From positions 1 to 13,870 of the forward strand of contig JAITAY010000109.1 in NCBI GenBank assembly GCA_031283915.1: DNA of 13,870 nt, in the 5' to 3' direction. Under the pieces are notes generated by a model. The model did not search any database and was not told the origin of the DNA. It saw nothing but the letters and a program-made list of their open reading frames with translations. The position numbers and the translations under genes were made by a program. Within the stretch, counting starts at the first letter, position 1; each line of letters opens with the position of its first letter. Source of the DNA: Tannerella sp. (GTDB lineage: Bacteria > Bacteroidota > Bacteroidia > Bacteroidales > Tannerellaceae). This document shows, piece by piece, positions 6,499 to 13,712 of this stretch.

Positions 6499-7851
6499 TC
6501 AGATTTTTTCGGGTAGGAGATAGGGCGAACGGTATTCGCGCGTGAGCATCTGATTGGCGTCCCCGTCTCCGACAAAGCGCTCGGCTACCGGGTCGAACGT
6601 GAGCTGCCTGCCGAGCCGATACGAGATATTGCCCAGGTGTGCCAGCGCCGAGGAGAGGTGACCGGTTTCGACAGGCCCGTTTTGCAGGCTCATGTCGCGG
6701 GCGCGGATCGCGTCGAACCAGTTTTTGAAATGATCGGACAGTTCGTTCGGATCCTCACCGGAGGGGCCTTTTTCGCGCTTTTCGCCCAGCCAGGTTTCGT
6801 ACACGCCGTAGCCTTTGATGACCATATATCCTTTGTCGCCGTAGAAAATATTGCCAACGCCGGCGCCGTCTTCGAGGTTGGTGCACCAGTTGCGTACTTC
6901 AAACTGAATGATTTTCTTCTGCCGGGGATAATGATAGATCGACGTCTGGATTTCGGGCACTTCTTTGCAGTCGTCCCAAAGGAACTTGCCGCCCATGGAG
7001 GTGATGCGTTCGGGCAGGCCGACGTTCAGTCCCCACATGCAGAGGTCGGTTTCATGGATGCCCTGGTTGCCTACGTCGCCATTGCCGTAGTTCCAGTGCC
7101 AGTGCCAGTTGTAGTGCACCAGGTTGCGCGTGAAGGGCGCCATGGGCGCCGGGCCGCACCAGAGGTCGTAGTCCAGTCCTTCGGGGATTTTGGAGACGCC
7201 CCGGTTGCCGATGTCGGGACGCCAGCGATACACCAGCCCGCGCGCCATGTAGACCCGTCCGATAAGGCCTTCGTTCAGCAGGCGAATGGCTTCGCGGATG
7301 GACTTGGAACTGCGGAGCTGCACGCCGTGTTGCACGATGCGGTTATACCTGTAAGCGGCCTCAATCAGTTTCTTGCCTTCATAAACATTATGCGTAGCAG
7401 GCTTTTCGACGTAAACGTCCTTGCCGGCCTGGCAGGCGAGAATGGACTGCAGGGCGTGCCAGTGGTTCGGCGTGGCAAGCGTGACGGCGTCGATGTCTTT
7501 GTTGTCATAGATCCGGCGGAAATCCTGTTCGACAAGGACTTTCTGCTTGTATGTTTCTTCAAACGACTGTGCCCGTTTTTTCAGAATGATCATGTCCGGG
7601 TCGCAGAGTGCAGCCACGGTCACATTCGGCTGTTTCATGACTTCCTCGATATGAGTCTGTCCGCGACCGTTGACACCGAGCACGGCAACCCGTATCCGGT
7701 CGTTGGCGCCGAAGGCTTGTTCGGGGATGACCTGTGGCGCGGTGAAACTTTCTGCATCTTTTCCGTGCAGGGCGACCGGCGCAACGATAGAGGCAACGGT
7801 TCCCGTCAGGGCGGTTGCCAGAAATTTTCTTCTTGAATGAGTTGTTTTCAT
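6499..7851 (-). CDS. Tat-exported Gfo/Idh/MocA family oxidoreductase
   Basis: The protein has 450 residues. The N terminus has a twin-arginine signal (SRRKFLATA at residues 6-14, then a hydrophobic stretch), which fits export of a folded, NAD(P)-loaded enzyme. The Rossmann part reads RIRVAVLGVNGRGQTH, with GxxGxG at residues 59-64, followed by ALCDPD near 81. The catalytic-lysine motif EKPATHN begins at 149, and GNQGIHETDLCMWGL at 261-275 supplies the substrate-site His and Asp. The C-terminal half resembles the bacterial Gfo/Idh/MocA C-terminal domain of Planctomycetota and Bacteroidota enzymes. The substrate is presumably a sugar or sugar derivative, but cannot be read from sequence. First gene of the cluster; the start codon is set by the Tat motif, and the region just upstream carries a direct repeat. 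Confidence 0.85.
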   Translation of the reverse strand: MKTTHSRRKFLATALTGTVASIVAPVALHGKDAESFTAPQVIPEQAFGANDRIRVAVLGVNGRGQTHIEEVMKQPNVTVAALCDPDMIILKKRAQSFEETYKQKVLVEQDFRRIYDNKDIDAVTLATPNHWHALQSILACQAGKDVYVEKPATHNVYEGKKLIEAAYRYNRIVQHGVQLRSSKSIREAIRLLNEGLIGRVYMARGLVYRWRPDIGNRGVSKIPEGLDYDLWCGPAPMAPFTRNLVHYNWHWHWNYGNGDVGNQGIHETDLCMWGLNVGLPERITSMGGKFLWDDCKEVPEIQTSIYHYPRQKKIIQFEVRNWCTNLEDGAGVGNIFYGDKGYMVIKGYGVYETWLGEKREKGPSGEDPNELSDHFKNWFDAIRARDMSLQNGPVETGHLSSALAHLGNISYRLGRQLTFDPVAERFVGDGDANQMLTREYRSPYLLPEKI

Positions 7852-7854
7852 ATT

Positions 7855-7893
7855 TATATTCCAGTTTGTATAGTATGTATATTTCAGTTTGTA
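7855..7893. repeat. 16-base direct repeat upstream of the oxidoreductase cluster
   Basis: TATATTCCAGTTTGTA (7855-7870) and TATATTTCAGTTTGTA (7878-7893) differ by one base and are 23 bases apart, about two helical turns. They fill most of the 67-base gap between ackA and the Tat oxidoreductase gene, immediately before its start codon on the minus strand. A pair of binding sites for a regulator of the cluster is a reasonable guess. No TAnnTTTG promoter element was found in this gap. Confidence 0.6.
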
Positions 7894-7918
7894 CAGTCAA
7901 AAAATGCCCGAATGCCGG

Positions 7919-9118
7919 CTACAGGTGCAGAATCATTTGGGTATCGGAAGCAATCATGTATTCCTCGTCGGTGGGTACGACGAGTACCGTCACCTTGCTG
8001 TCCGGCATGCTGATGACCATTTCCTTGCCCTGCAGGCCGCTGTTTGCAGGTTCATCCAGCTTTAAGCCCATAAATTCCATATTCCGGCAGACTTCGGCGC
8101 GTAACGAATACTGATTTTCTCCCACGCCACCGGTGAAGACCAGAACGTCGATGCCCCCCAAGACGGCCGCATATGCGCCGATGTATTTTTTGATGCGATA
8201 GATGTACATCTTCATGGCAAGCAGGGCGCGGGGATTGTTTTCCACACAGGCGACTTCCAGTTCGCGCATGTCCGAGGACACGCCCGAAACACCCCACACG
8301 CCGCTACGCTTGTTAATCAGATCAGACAGGCCGGCCACGTCCAATCCCTCCTTTTTCATGATGAAAGGCAATACACCCGCATCCACGTCTCCGCAGCGCG
8401 TACCCATCAGCAATCCTTCGACCGGTGTCAGTCCCATGGACGTATCGACGGATTTCCCGTTCCGGATGGCCGTAATCGAACCGCCGTTACCGATATGTGC
8501 GGTGACGATGCGCTGTTCTTCGTAGGGAACGTTTAAGATTTTGCAGGCGCGATAGGACACGTAACGGTGGCTGATGCCGTGAAACCCGTAACGGCGTACA
8601 CCGTACTTCTCGTAGGTTTCGTAGGGCAGTCCGTACATGTATGCGTAATCGGGCATCGACTGGTGAAACGCCGTGTCAAAAACGGCCACCTGCGGCGTGC
8701 CCGGCAGGATTTTCCGAATGGCGTAGATCCCTTCCAGATTGGCAGGGTTATGTAATGGCGCCAGTTCCGAACATTCGAGAACCTTCGCTATTACTTCATC
8801 GTCAATCAGGGCGCTGTTCGAAAACGTCTCGCCTCCGTGTACAACGCGATGCCCTACGGCGCCAATCTCGCTGTAATCCTTGATACAGCCGTACGTTTCG
8901 TCCATCAGTACACTCAAAATAAAAGCAATTCCTTCTTCGTGACCGGAAATTTCCTTTTCGATGATCACTTTTTTCCCTTCCGGGGTGGTGAGTTTCAGCA
9001 ACGTGCCCGCTAAGCCGATTCGTTCGATTCCGCCCTGTGCCATCACTTCTCCCGATGTCATGTCAAAGAGCTTGTATTTAATCGAACTGCTCCCACAATT
9101 TAAAACCAATGTCTTCAT
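7919..9118 (-). CDS. ackA: acetate kinase
   Basis: Converts acetyl phosphate and ADP to acetate and ATP in the cytoplasm, the ATP-yielding end of acetate fermentation. The protein has 399 residues, the normal length of the family. Visible motifs: LNCGSSSIKYKLFD at the N terminus (acetokinase signature 1), VFDTAFHQSMP, GFHGISHRYV (signature 2), AHIGNGGSITAI with the phosphate-binding loop, SMGLTPVEGLLMGTRCGDVD, and VFTGGVGENQ near the C terminus (ATP binding). The gene follows pta by 10 bases on the same strand, the standard pta-ackA arrangement. Everything expected is present and there are no frame problems. Its downstream neighbour on the same strand begins 67 bases later. Confidence 0.97.
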   Translation of the reverse strand: MKTLVLNCGSSSIKYKLFDMTSGEVMAQGGIERIGLAGTLLKLTTPEGKKVIIEKEISGHEEGIAFILSVLMDETYGCIKDYSEIGAVGHRVVHGGETFSNSALIDDEVIAKVLECSELAPLHNPANLEGIYAIRKILPGTPQVAVFDTAFHQSMPDYAYMYGLPYETYEKYGVRRYGFHGISHRYVSYRACKILNVPYEEQRIVTAHIGNGGSITAIRNGKSVDTSMGLTPVEGLLMGTRCGDVDAGVLPFIMKKEGLDVAGLSDLINKRSGVWGVSGVSSDMRELEVACVENNPRALLAMKMYIYRIKKYIGAYAAVLGGIDVLVFTGGVGENQYSLRAEVCRNMEFMGLKLDEPANSGLQGKEMVISMPDSKVTVLVVPTDEEYMIASDTQMILHL

Positions 9119-9128
9119 AAATCGAATA

Positions 9129-10142
9129 TTAATTATTTTTCAATCCGATAGCCTGATTACAGGCTATCGCTACCATTTTATAAATATCATCCGTCGAACA
9201 ACCGCGCGACAGGTCGTTCACCGGCGCCGCCATTCCTTGCAGGATCGGTCCGACCGCTTCGGCGCCGGCCAGCCGCTGTACCAGTTTGTAGCTAATATTC
9301 CCTACTTCAAGCGACGGAAAAATCAGCACATTCGCCCTGCCGGCAACCACGCTTCCCGGGGCTTTTTTCCACGCCACGCTTTCCACCAGCGCGGCATCGG
9401 CCTGTAACTCACCGTCGATCGTCAATCCCGGCCGCATCTCTTTGGCCAGCCGGGTCGCTTCCACTACCTTGTCCACCATCTCGTGCGAGGCGCTGCCTTT
9501 GGTCGAGAAACTCAGCATGGCTACGCGCGGTTCCACGCCAACCAGCACTTTTGCCGTTTGAGCCGTCGAAACGGCAATCTGTGCCAGTTCGGAGGCCGTC
9601 GGATTCGGCAATACGGCGCAATCGGCAAATACCAATATGCCGTCGTCGCCATACGTGTTATCTTTCAGGAACATCAGGAAAGCGCCCGATACACAGGAAA
9701 TACCGGGTACGGTCTTGATGATTTGCAGCGCGGGACGCAGGACATCGCCCGTGGTATTCTGCGCTCCGGCAATTTCGCCATCTGCATCGCCGGCCTTGAT
9801 CATCAGGCACGCCAGATACAAGGGATCTTCTACCAACACGGCCGCTTTCTCCGGCGTCATGCCTTTCGACCGGCGCAATTGGAACAGTAGTTCGGCGCAG
9901 GTCTGTTTTCGGGCATGTTGTTTCGGATCAATGACAGTGGCCCTGTCGATATGTTTCAGTCCGAAACCGGTCGCCAACGAATGAATCCCGTTCGGGTCGC
10001 CTATTAATGTAATGTAGGCCACTTCGTCGGCAAGCAGCCGGTCTGCTGCTTTCAACGTCCTTTCCTCCGTCCCTTCGGGCAACACAATACGCTGTTTGTC
10101 TGCCTTTGCCCTGGCAACGATTGTCTGTATTAAATCAGTCAT
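9129..10142 (-). CDS. pta: phosphate acetyltransferase
   Basis: Transfers the acetyl group from acetyl-CoA to phosphate, giving acetyl phosphate for AckA. The protein has 337 residues and is the short single-domain form, without the N-terminal regulatory domain of the E. coli enzyme. Recognisable parts: RIVLPEGTEERTLKAADRLL at the start, GEIAGAQNTTGDVLRPALQII, MLSFSTKGSASHEMVDKVVEA, GELQADAALVE, ANVLIFPSLEVGNISYKL, and GPILQGMAAPVNDLSRGCS near the end, all typical of the PTA_PTB family. It is first of the pta-ackA pair. A 313-base region separates it from dacA; it contains a possible small gene and a weak promoter match. Confidence 0.97.
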   Translation of the reverse strand: MTDLIQTIVARAKADKQRIVLPEGTEERTLKAADRLLADEVAYITLIGDPNGIHSLATGFGLKHIDRATVIDPKQHARKQTCAELLFQLRRSKGMTPEKAAVLVEDPLYLACLMIKAGDADGEIAGAQNTTGDVLRPALQIIKTVPGISCVSGAFLMFLKDNTYGDDGILVFADCAVLPNPTASELAQIAVSTAQTAKVLVGVEPRVAMLSFSTKGSASHEMVDKVVEATRLAKEMRPGLTIDGELQADAALVESVAWKKAPGSVVAGRANVLIFPSLEVGNISYKLVQRLAGAEAVGPILQGMAAPVNDLSRGCSTDDIYKMVAIACNQAIGLKNN

Positions 10143-10173
10143 TTTTACTTGTAATATTTATTATAAAATGAAA

Positions 10174-10296
10174 TTATACGGCACGCGGGAAGGTTTTGTG
10201 TGAAAACAGGTAGGTCAGGAGCATAATAGCGATCAGTAGCTCCATAATATTACAAAGCAGTCCACTCAAACTGTAATTTCTATTTCTTTCCGTCAT
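10174..10296 (-). CDS. possible 40-residue membrane peptide
   Basis: Reading the minus strand from ATG at 10296 to TAA at 10174 gives 40 residues: a charged/polar start (MTERNRNYS), one hydrophobic stretch (LLCNIMELLIAIMLLTYLF) and a short basic tail (HKTFPRAV). AGGAAAG lies 7 bases before the ATG, a better ribosome binding site than most genes here. It ends 31 bases before pta and would be co-transcribed with it. A single-pass membrane peptide is plausible. A chance frame is also plausible, because the region is short and no homologue is known to me. If it is not a gene, the 313-base gap 10143-10455 is a long pta leader. Confidence 0.4.
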   Translation of the reverse strand: MTERNRNYSLSGLLCNIMELLIAIMLLTYLFSHKTFPRAV

Positions 10297-10378
10297 AACA
10301 CCACTTTCCTGCTAACTACGAACTTCCTCTTTATTCCTAAAATCAACCGCGCGCAGTTTATGATTACTTTCCGAGCCA

Positions 10379-10386
10379 CAAAAATA
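10379..10386 (-). promoter_or_regulatory. possible -7 element for pta-ackA
   Basis: On the minus strand 10386-10379 reads TATTTTTG, matching TAnnTTTG. No TTTG is seen about 19 bases upstream, so this is weak. It would give a leader of about 230 bases that includes the small frame at 10174-10296. Confidence 0.25.
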
Positions 10387-10455
10387 TTAAAATGCTATGT
10401 AAGGATGGCAGAATCCTCCGATTTTTTTCATCTCGATTTGCCAATTTCCGGTTAT

Positions 10456-11235
10456 TTAACTATAACTTTTCACATGCTGTTCTCCGGAGAGGATTTGCTG
10501 AAGGTTCTCGGCTGACAGCGGTTTGGTAATTACTCCGCTGTGCGCCACTGTAATGGTACCCCGCTCTTCGGAGACGATGATCACGATGGCATCCGTTTCT
10601 CTCGACATACCCAGTCCGGAACGGTGACGCAAACCCATCTCTTTGGGGATGCCGGCATGTTGCGCCACAGGCAAAATACATGCGGCCGCCTTGATCCGGT
10701 TTTTGACGATAATCATTGCCCCGTCGTGCAACGGACTGTTCTTGAAAAAGATGTTTTCAATCAGACGGGCATTCACTTCCGCCGAAAACATCTCGCCTGT
10801 ATGGATATATGTCGTTAAGTCTATTTCTTTCTGGATCACAATCAAGGCGCCTGTTTTTGTCTTTGCCAGATTCAAGCAGGCCAGAATGACGGGCGCTATA
10901 TACTGACTGACGGGGTCTTCTCCTTTCCGGGAGAAAAACCGGATCAGAAATTTCCAGCCCCGGTTCGATCCCAGCGCCACCAGAAAACGACGGATATCGT
11001 CCTGAAACAGAATCACGATCACAATGAAGCCGACATTGATGAACTTGTCCAGAATGACACCCATCAAACGCATTTCCAATACCTGCGAAACCAGTATCCA
11101 TACAACAATGACGGACACTAAACCACCGAATATCACCAACGTGCCCGAACTCTTCATCAACTTGTAGATTTGATAGAGAAAGTAGGCAACTAAAAGGATG
11201 TCGATGGCGTCCTTGATTCCAAACGAAACTAACAT
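10456..11235 (-). CDS. dacA: diadenylate cyclase, CdaA type (c-di-AMP synthase)
   Basis: Condenses two ATP into cyclic di-AMP. The protein has 259 residues, close to the usual CdaA length. Three hydrophobic helices (about residues 8-26, 32-52, 63-80) anchor it in the inner membrane; the catalytic domain follows in the cytoplasm. The DAC signature residues are visible: LHDGAMII (DGA at 171-173) and GLRHRSGLGMS (RHR at 203-205). The start overlaps the end of folP by 7 bases (ATGTTAG), suggesting translational coupling. No GlmM or CdaR-like (YbbR) gene is next to it, unlike the Firmicutes cdaA locus. Confidence 0.95.
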   Translation of the reverse strand: MLVSFGIKDAIDILLVAYFLYQIYKLMKSSGTLVIFGGLVSVIVVWILVSQVLEMRLMGVILDKFINVGFIVIVILFQDDIRRFLVALGSNRGWKFLIRFFSRKGEDPVSQYIAPVILACLNLAKTKTGALIVIQKEIDLTTYIHTGEMFSAEVNARLIENIFFKNSPLHDGAMIIVKNRIKAAACILPVAQHAGIPKEMGLRHRSGLGMSRETDAIVIIVSEERGTITVAHSGVITKPLSAENLQQILSGEQHVKSYS

Positions 11236-12077
11236 ATTGATTCGATTTTCAGTTTACTCGTTATTTTCACGGCTTCCACGGCGGCTTTGACATCGTGTAC
11301 CCGCAAGATGTTCGCGCCATTGAGCAGGGCGAACGTATGGAGGACCGTCGTCCCGTTCAAACTCTCCCCGACCGTCACGTTCAGCAGGCCGGATATCATC
11401 CGTTTGCGGGAAATGCCGACCAGTAACGGCGTTTGAAACACGGCAAATTCACGTAAATGCCGCATCAGCTCGTAATTTTGCTCCAGCGTTTTGGCGAATC
11501 CGAAACCGGGGTCAAGGATGACGTCGTTCACGCCCAGCAGCCGGAGCGTATGCAACTTTTCCGCAAAACAACGCATGATTTCTTCTATCATGTCCGCATA
11601 GTCCGTCATTTGCTGCATGGTTTGGGGCGTGCCGCGCGTATGCATCAGGACATAAGGCACCTGCAACTGCGCAACCGTTTCGAACATCCGCGTGTCGAGC
11701 GTACCGCCGGAAATATCGTTAACGACGGCCACACCGTATTCCTCCACCGCCCATCGCGCGACCTCCGCCCGGAATGTGTCTACCGACACGACGGCATCCG
11801 GATAATGTGTTTTAAGCAGTTTCAAAGCCGGCATCAGACGCTGCCTCTCTTCCCCCACGGAAACATCCGCCGCATCCGGCCGGGACGAATAACCGCCGAC
11901 ATCTATCATCCGGCCGCCTTCCGCCAGAATCGTTTCTATCCGCCGACGAATAGCCGCCTCCGTTTGCATCCGACTGTTTTCGTAAAAGGAATCCGGTGTC
12001 ACGTTCAGAATCCCCATCACGAACGGCTCATCCAGCGTCCACAACCGCCCTTTGATATTCAATGATTTGATATTCAT
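11229..12077 (-). CDS. folP: dihydropteroate synthase
   Basis: Joins para-aminobenzoate and dihydropterin pyrophosphate to make dihydropteroate for folate synthesis; it is the sulfonamide target. The protein has 282 residues, normal for the family. Motifs in order: MGILNVTPDSF (21-31), DVGGYSSRPDA (59-69), VSVDTFRAEVA, VVNDISGGTLD, LDPGFGFAKTLEQN, VGISRKRMI, and RVHDV near the end. The dihydropteroate synthase signatures are complete. The start is supported by the MNIKSLNIKG leader, whose codons contain a near-tandem 15-base repeat (TTGATATTCAAT-like on the + strand). It is first of a folP-dacA pair and probably reads from the promoter at 12104-12111. Confidence 0.97.
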   Translation of the reverse strand: MNIKSLNIKGRLWTLDEPFVMGILNVTPDSFYENSRMQTEAAIRRRIETILAEGGRMIDVGGYSSRPDAADVSVGEERQRLMPALKLLKTHYPDAVVSVDTFRAEVARWAVEEYGVAVVNDISGGTLDTRMFETVAQLQVPYVLMHTRGTPQTMQQMTDYADMIEEIMRCFAEKLHTLRLLGVNDVILDPGFGFAKTLEQNYELMRHLREFAVFQTPLLVGISRKRMISGLLNVTVGESLNGTTVLHTFALLNGANILRVHDVKAAVEAVKITSKLKIESIC

Positions 12078-12103
12078 TTCCTAAAATACTGTACATACTC
12101 CGG

Positions 12104-12111
12104 CAAATGTA
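12104..12111 (-). promoter_or_regulatory. possible promoter of folP-dacA with dyad sequences
   Basis: The minus strand reads TACATTTG at 12111-12104, an exact TAnnTTTG match 27 bases before the folP ATG. Immediately upstream lies the 12-base palindrome CGGAAATTTCCG (12112-12123), and ACTCCG (12097-12102) pairs with CGGAGT (12131-12136) around both. No TTTG -33 element is evident. The dyads would overlap RNA polymerase contacts, so an operator is possible. Confidence 0.35.
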
Positions 12112-12138
12112 CGGAAATTTCCGGAATGTGCGGAGTTA

Positions 12139-12318
12139 CCTGTCAAATGAACGGATGATTACATACTGTCTTTTTGGAGAAATCTGTAAACCAATGGAAA
12201 GATATCATTCCCTCTCGCCAGTCGCTATGAGTTTGCTACCGGTCTTTCGTCTCCGTTAGGGATTTCGGCTACCGATATTTTGTCTGCTGCTAATGTCCCT
12301 AATCTTGAGTATAAATGA
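12139..12318. other. unidentified coding-like remnant in the folP-hexokinase gap
   Basis: The 361-base gap between the divergent folP and hexokinase genes is only partly regulatory. From about 12139 to 12318 the composition is mixed rather than AT-rich. The + strand frame 12193-12318 stays open for 41 codons to TGA without a start codon, and the minus strand has a 21-residue frame beginning MISFHWFTDF. A 7-base inverted pair (TTAGGGA 12256-12262, TCCCTAA 12296-12302) and an imperfect 33-base-period repeat (GCTACCG at 12235 and 12268) lie inside. It may be the decayed end of a mobile element or gene. I cannot identify it. Confidence 0.3.
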
Positions 12319-12327
12319 CACCCGGTA

Positions 12328-12357
12328 TTGCAAACGAAAGATATTATTATAACTTTG
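12328..12357 (+). promoter_or_regulatory. hexokinase promoter, Bacteroides type
   Basis: TTG at 12328-12330 and TAACTTTG (an exact TAnnTTTG) at 12350-12357 are 19 bases apart, the spacing of Bacteroides -33/-7 promoters. Transcription would begin near 12363, leaving a leader of about 75 AT-rich bases before the ATG at 12439. GAAAGAAG directly precedes that ATG. Confidence 0.65.
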
Positions 12358-12438
12358 CAGCATGAAAACACCGTCATTGCGGCAAATTTCAATTTTCTAA
12401 TTCTGTTATCTATTAGTAATTATATAATTTGAAAGAAG

Positions 12439-13647
12439 ATGAACAATAACATTTTTGAACTGAGTATTAAACAGTTGAAAGAGATCGCGGCATCTCTCCA
12501 GAACAAAGCGGAAACCGGATTGAAACTCGAAAATCAGGAAGTCCAGTGTATCCCGACGTTCATTTATCCGAAAACCTCCAACGTGAACGGCAAAGCCGTT
12601 GTGCTGGATTTGGGAGGTACCAATTACCGGGTGGCCTCCGTCAACTTTGTGAACGGAAAGGCAACGATCCGTCCGGAAAACGGCTTCAAGAAAGATCTTT
12701 CCGTCATGAAGACACCCGGTTTCACCGAAAAGCAGTTGTTTGAGGAACAAGCCGACCTGATCAAGGAGATCAAGCGGGAAGAAGAAGTGTCCATTGGCTA
12801 TTGCTTCTCCTATCCGGCCGCATCTATGCCGGATGGCGACGCGCAGTTGCTTCGCTGGACGAAAGGCGTGGATATCCCCTCGATGGTGGGTAAGCCGGTC
12901 GGTAAACCGCTGATGGACTACCTGAACGCACAGAGCGCTCCGGCTTTTACCGGTATCAAGGTGATCAACGACACGGTGGCCAGTCTTTTTGCCGGCCTGA
13001 CACGCAGCGACTATGACGCTTACATAGGCTTGATCGTGGGAACGGGTACCAACATGGCCACCTTTGTCCGGGGTGACCGGATAGCCAAACTGGATGCGCA
13101 GACGGCAGCCGGAAAATTATTGCCGATTAACCTGGAATCCGGTAACTTTATTCCGCCGCATCTGACAAATGTCGATCATATCGTCGATGCGCTGTCGGAC
13201 AACAAGGGGGCACAGCGTTTCGAAAAAGCTGTTTCGGGCATGTATCTGGGCGAAATACTCAAGGCTTCATTCCCCCTCGATGAGTTTGAAGAGAAATTCG
13301 ATGCCCGGAAACTGACGACCATCATGGGTTATCCTGACATCCACAAGGAACGCCACGTGCGCGTAGCCCGCTGGATATACGAACGTTCCGCCAAACTGGT
13401 GGCCGCCTCTCTTGCCGGATTGACGCTGGTATTGATTTCGCATGATTCCTCGGTGAAAAGTATCCGTTTGATTGCCGAGGGCAGCCTTTTCTGGAGCGAA
13501 GACCGCAAAGGAATTGATTACAGGAATATTGTAAGCGCTACGCTTCGCAGTTTGCTGGACAGTTTCGACCTGAAAGACGTGCGTGTAGACATCGACCGGA
13601 TGGAAAATGCCAACCTGACAGGTTCTGCGATTGCCGCCCTGTCATAG
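12439..13647 (+). CDS. hexokinase (eukaryote-type family)
   Basis: Phosphorylates glucose and probably other hexoses with ATP in the cytoplasm, feeding glycolysis. The protein has 402 residues, slightly shorter than one eukaryotic hexokinase unit. Visible elements: VVLDLGGTNYRVASV (phosphate-1 loop, about 54-68), FSYPAAS (123-129) and WTKG (140-143) of the sugar-binding site, INDTVASL with the catalytic Asp178, GLIVGTGTNM (197-206), and NLESGNF (231-237), a conserved sugar contact. The C-terminal LIAEGSLFWSE resembles the adenosine-side motif. It is a single-gene unit with its own promoter and terminator, divergent from folP. Bacteroidota commonly use this hexokinase family instead of bacterial glucokinase. 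The identity is secure; sugar preference is not determined here. Confidence 0.93.
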   Translation: MNNNIFELSIKQLKEIAASLQNKAETGLKLENQEVQCIPTFIYPKTSNVNGKAVVLDLGGTNYRVASVNFVNGKATIRPENGFKKDLSVMKTPGFTEKQLFEEQADLIKEIKREEEVSIGYCFSYPAASMPDGDAQLLRWTKGVDIPSMVGKPVGKPLMDYLNAQSAPAFTGIKVINDTVASLFAGLTRSDYDAYIGLIVGTGTNMATFVRGDRIAKLDAQTAAGKLLPINLESGNFIPPHLTNVDHIVDALSDNKGAQRFEKAVSGMYLGEILKASFPLDEFEEKFDARKLTTIMGYPDIHKERHVRVARWIYERSAKLVAASLAGLTLVLISHDSSVKSIRLIAEGSLFWSEDRKGIDYRNIVSATLRSLLDSFDLKDVRVDIDRMENANLTGSAIAALS

Positions 13648-13673
13648 GCAAGGCGAGCCGTCTCAGAAAACGG

Positions 13674-13708
13674 AAAAGCGGTTGTGCGAAAGCACGTCCG
13701 CTTTTTTT
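13674..13708 (+). terminator. intrinsic terminator of the hexokinase gene
   Basis: AAAAGCGG (13674-13681) pairs with CCGCTTTT (13698-13705), with an inner GTGC/GCAC stem around a GAAA tetraloop (13688-13691), followed by a T-run to 13708. It starts 26 bases after the TAG stop. This is a strong, typical Rho-independent terminator. Confidence 0.92.
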
Positions 13709-13712
13709 CTTT

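Noticed and set aside
6637..7836. 399-codon + strand frame opposite the Tat oxidoreductase gene
   Set aside because: It is antisense to a clear Gfo/Idh/MocA gene, and its sequence has no family features.
12362..12400. 12-codon upstream frame in the hexokinase leader
   Set aside because: Its ATG falls at the predicted transcription start and has no ribosome site. Nothing suggests leader-peptide control.
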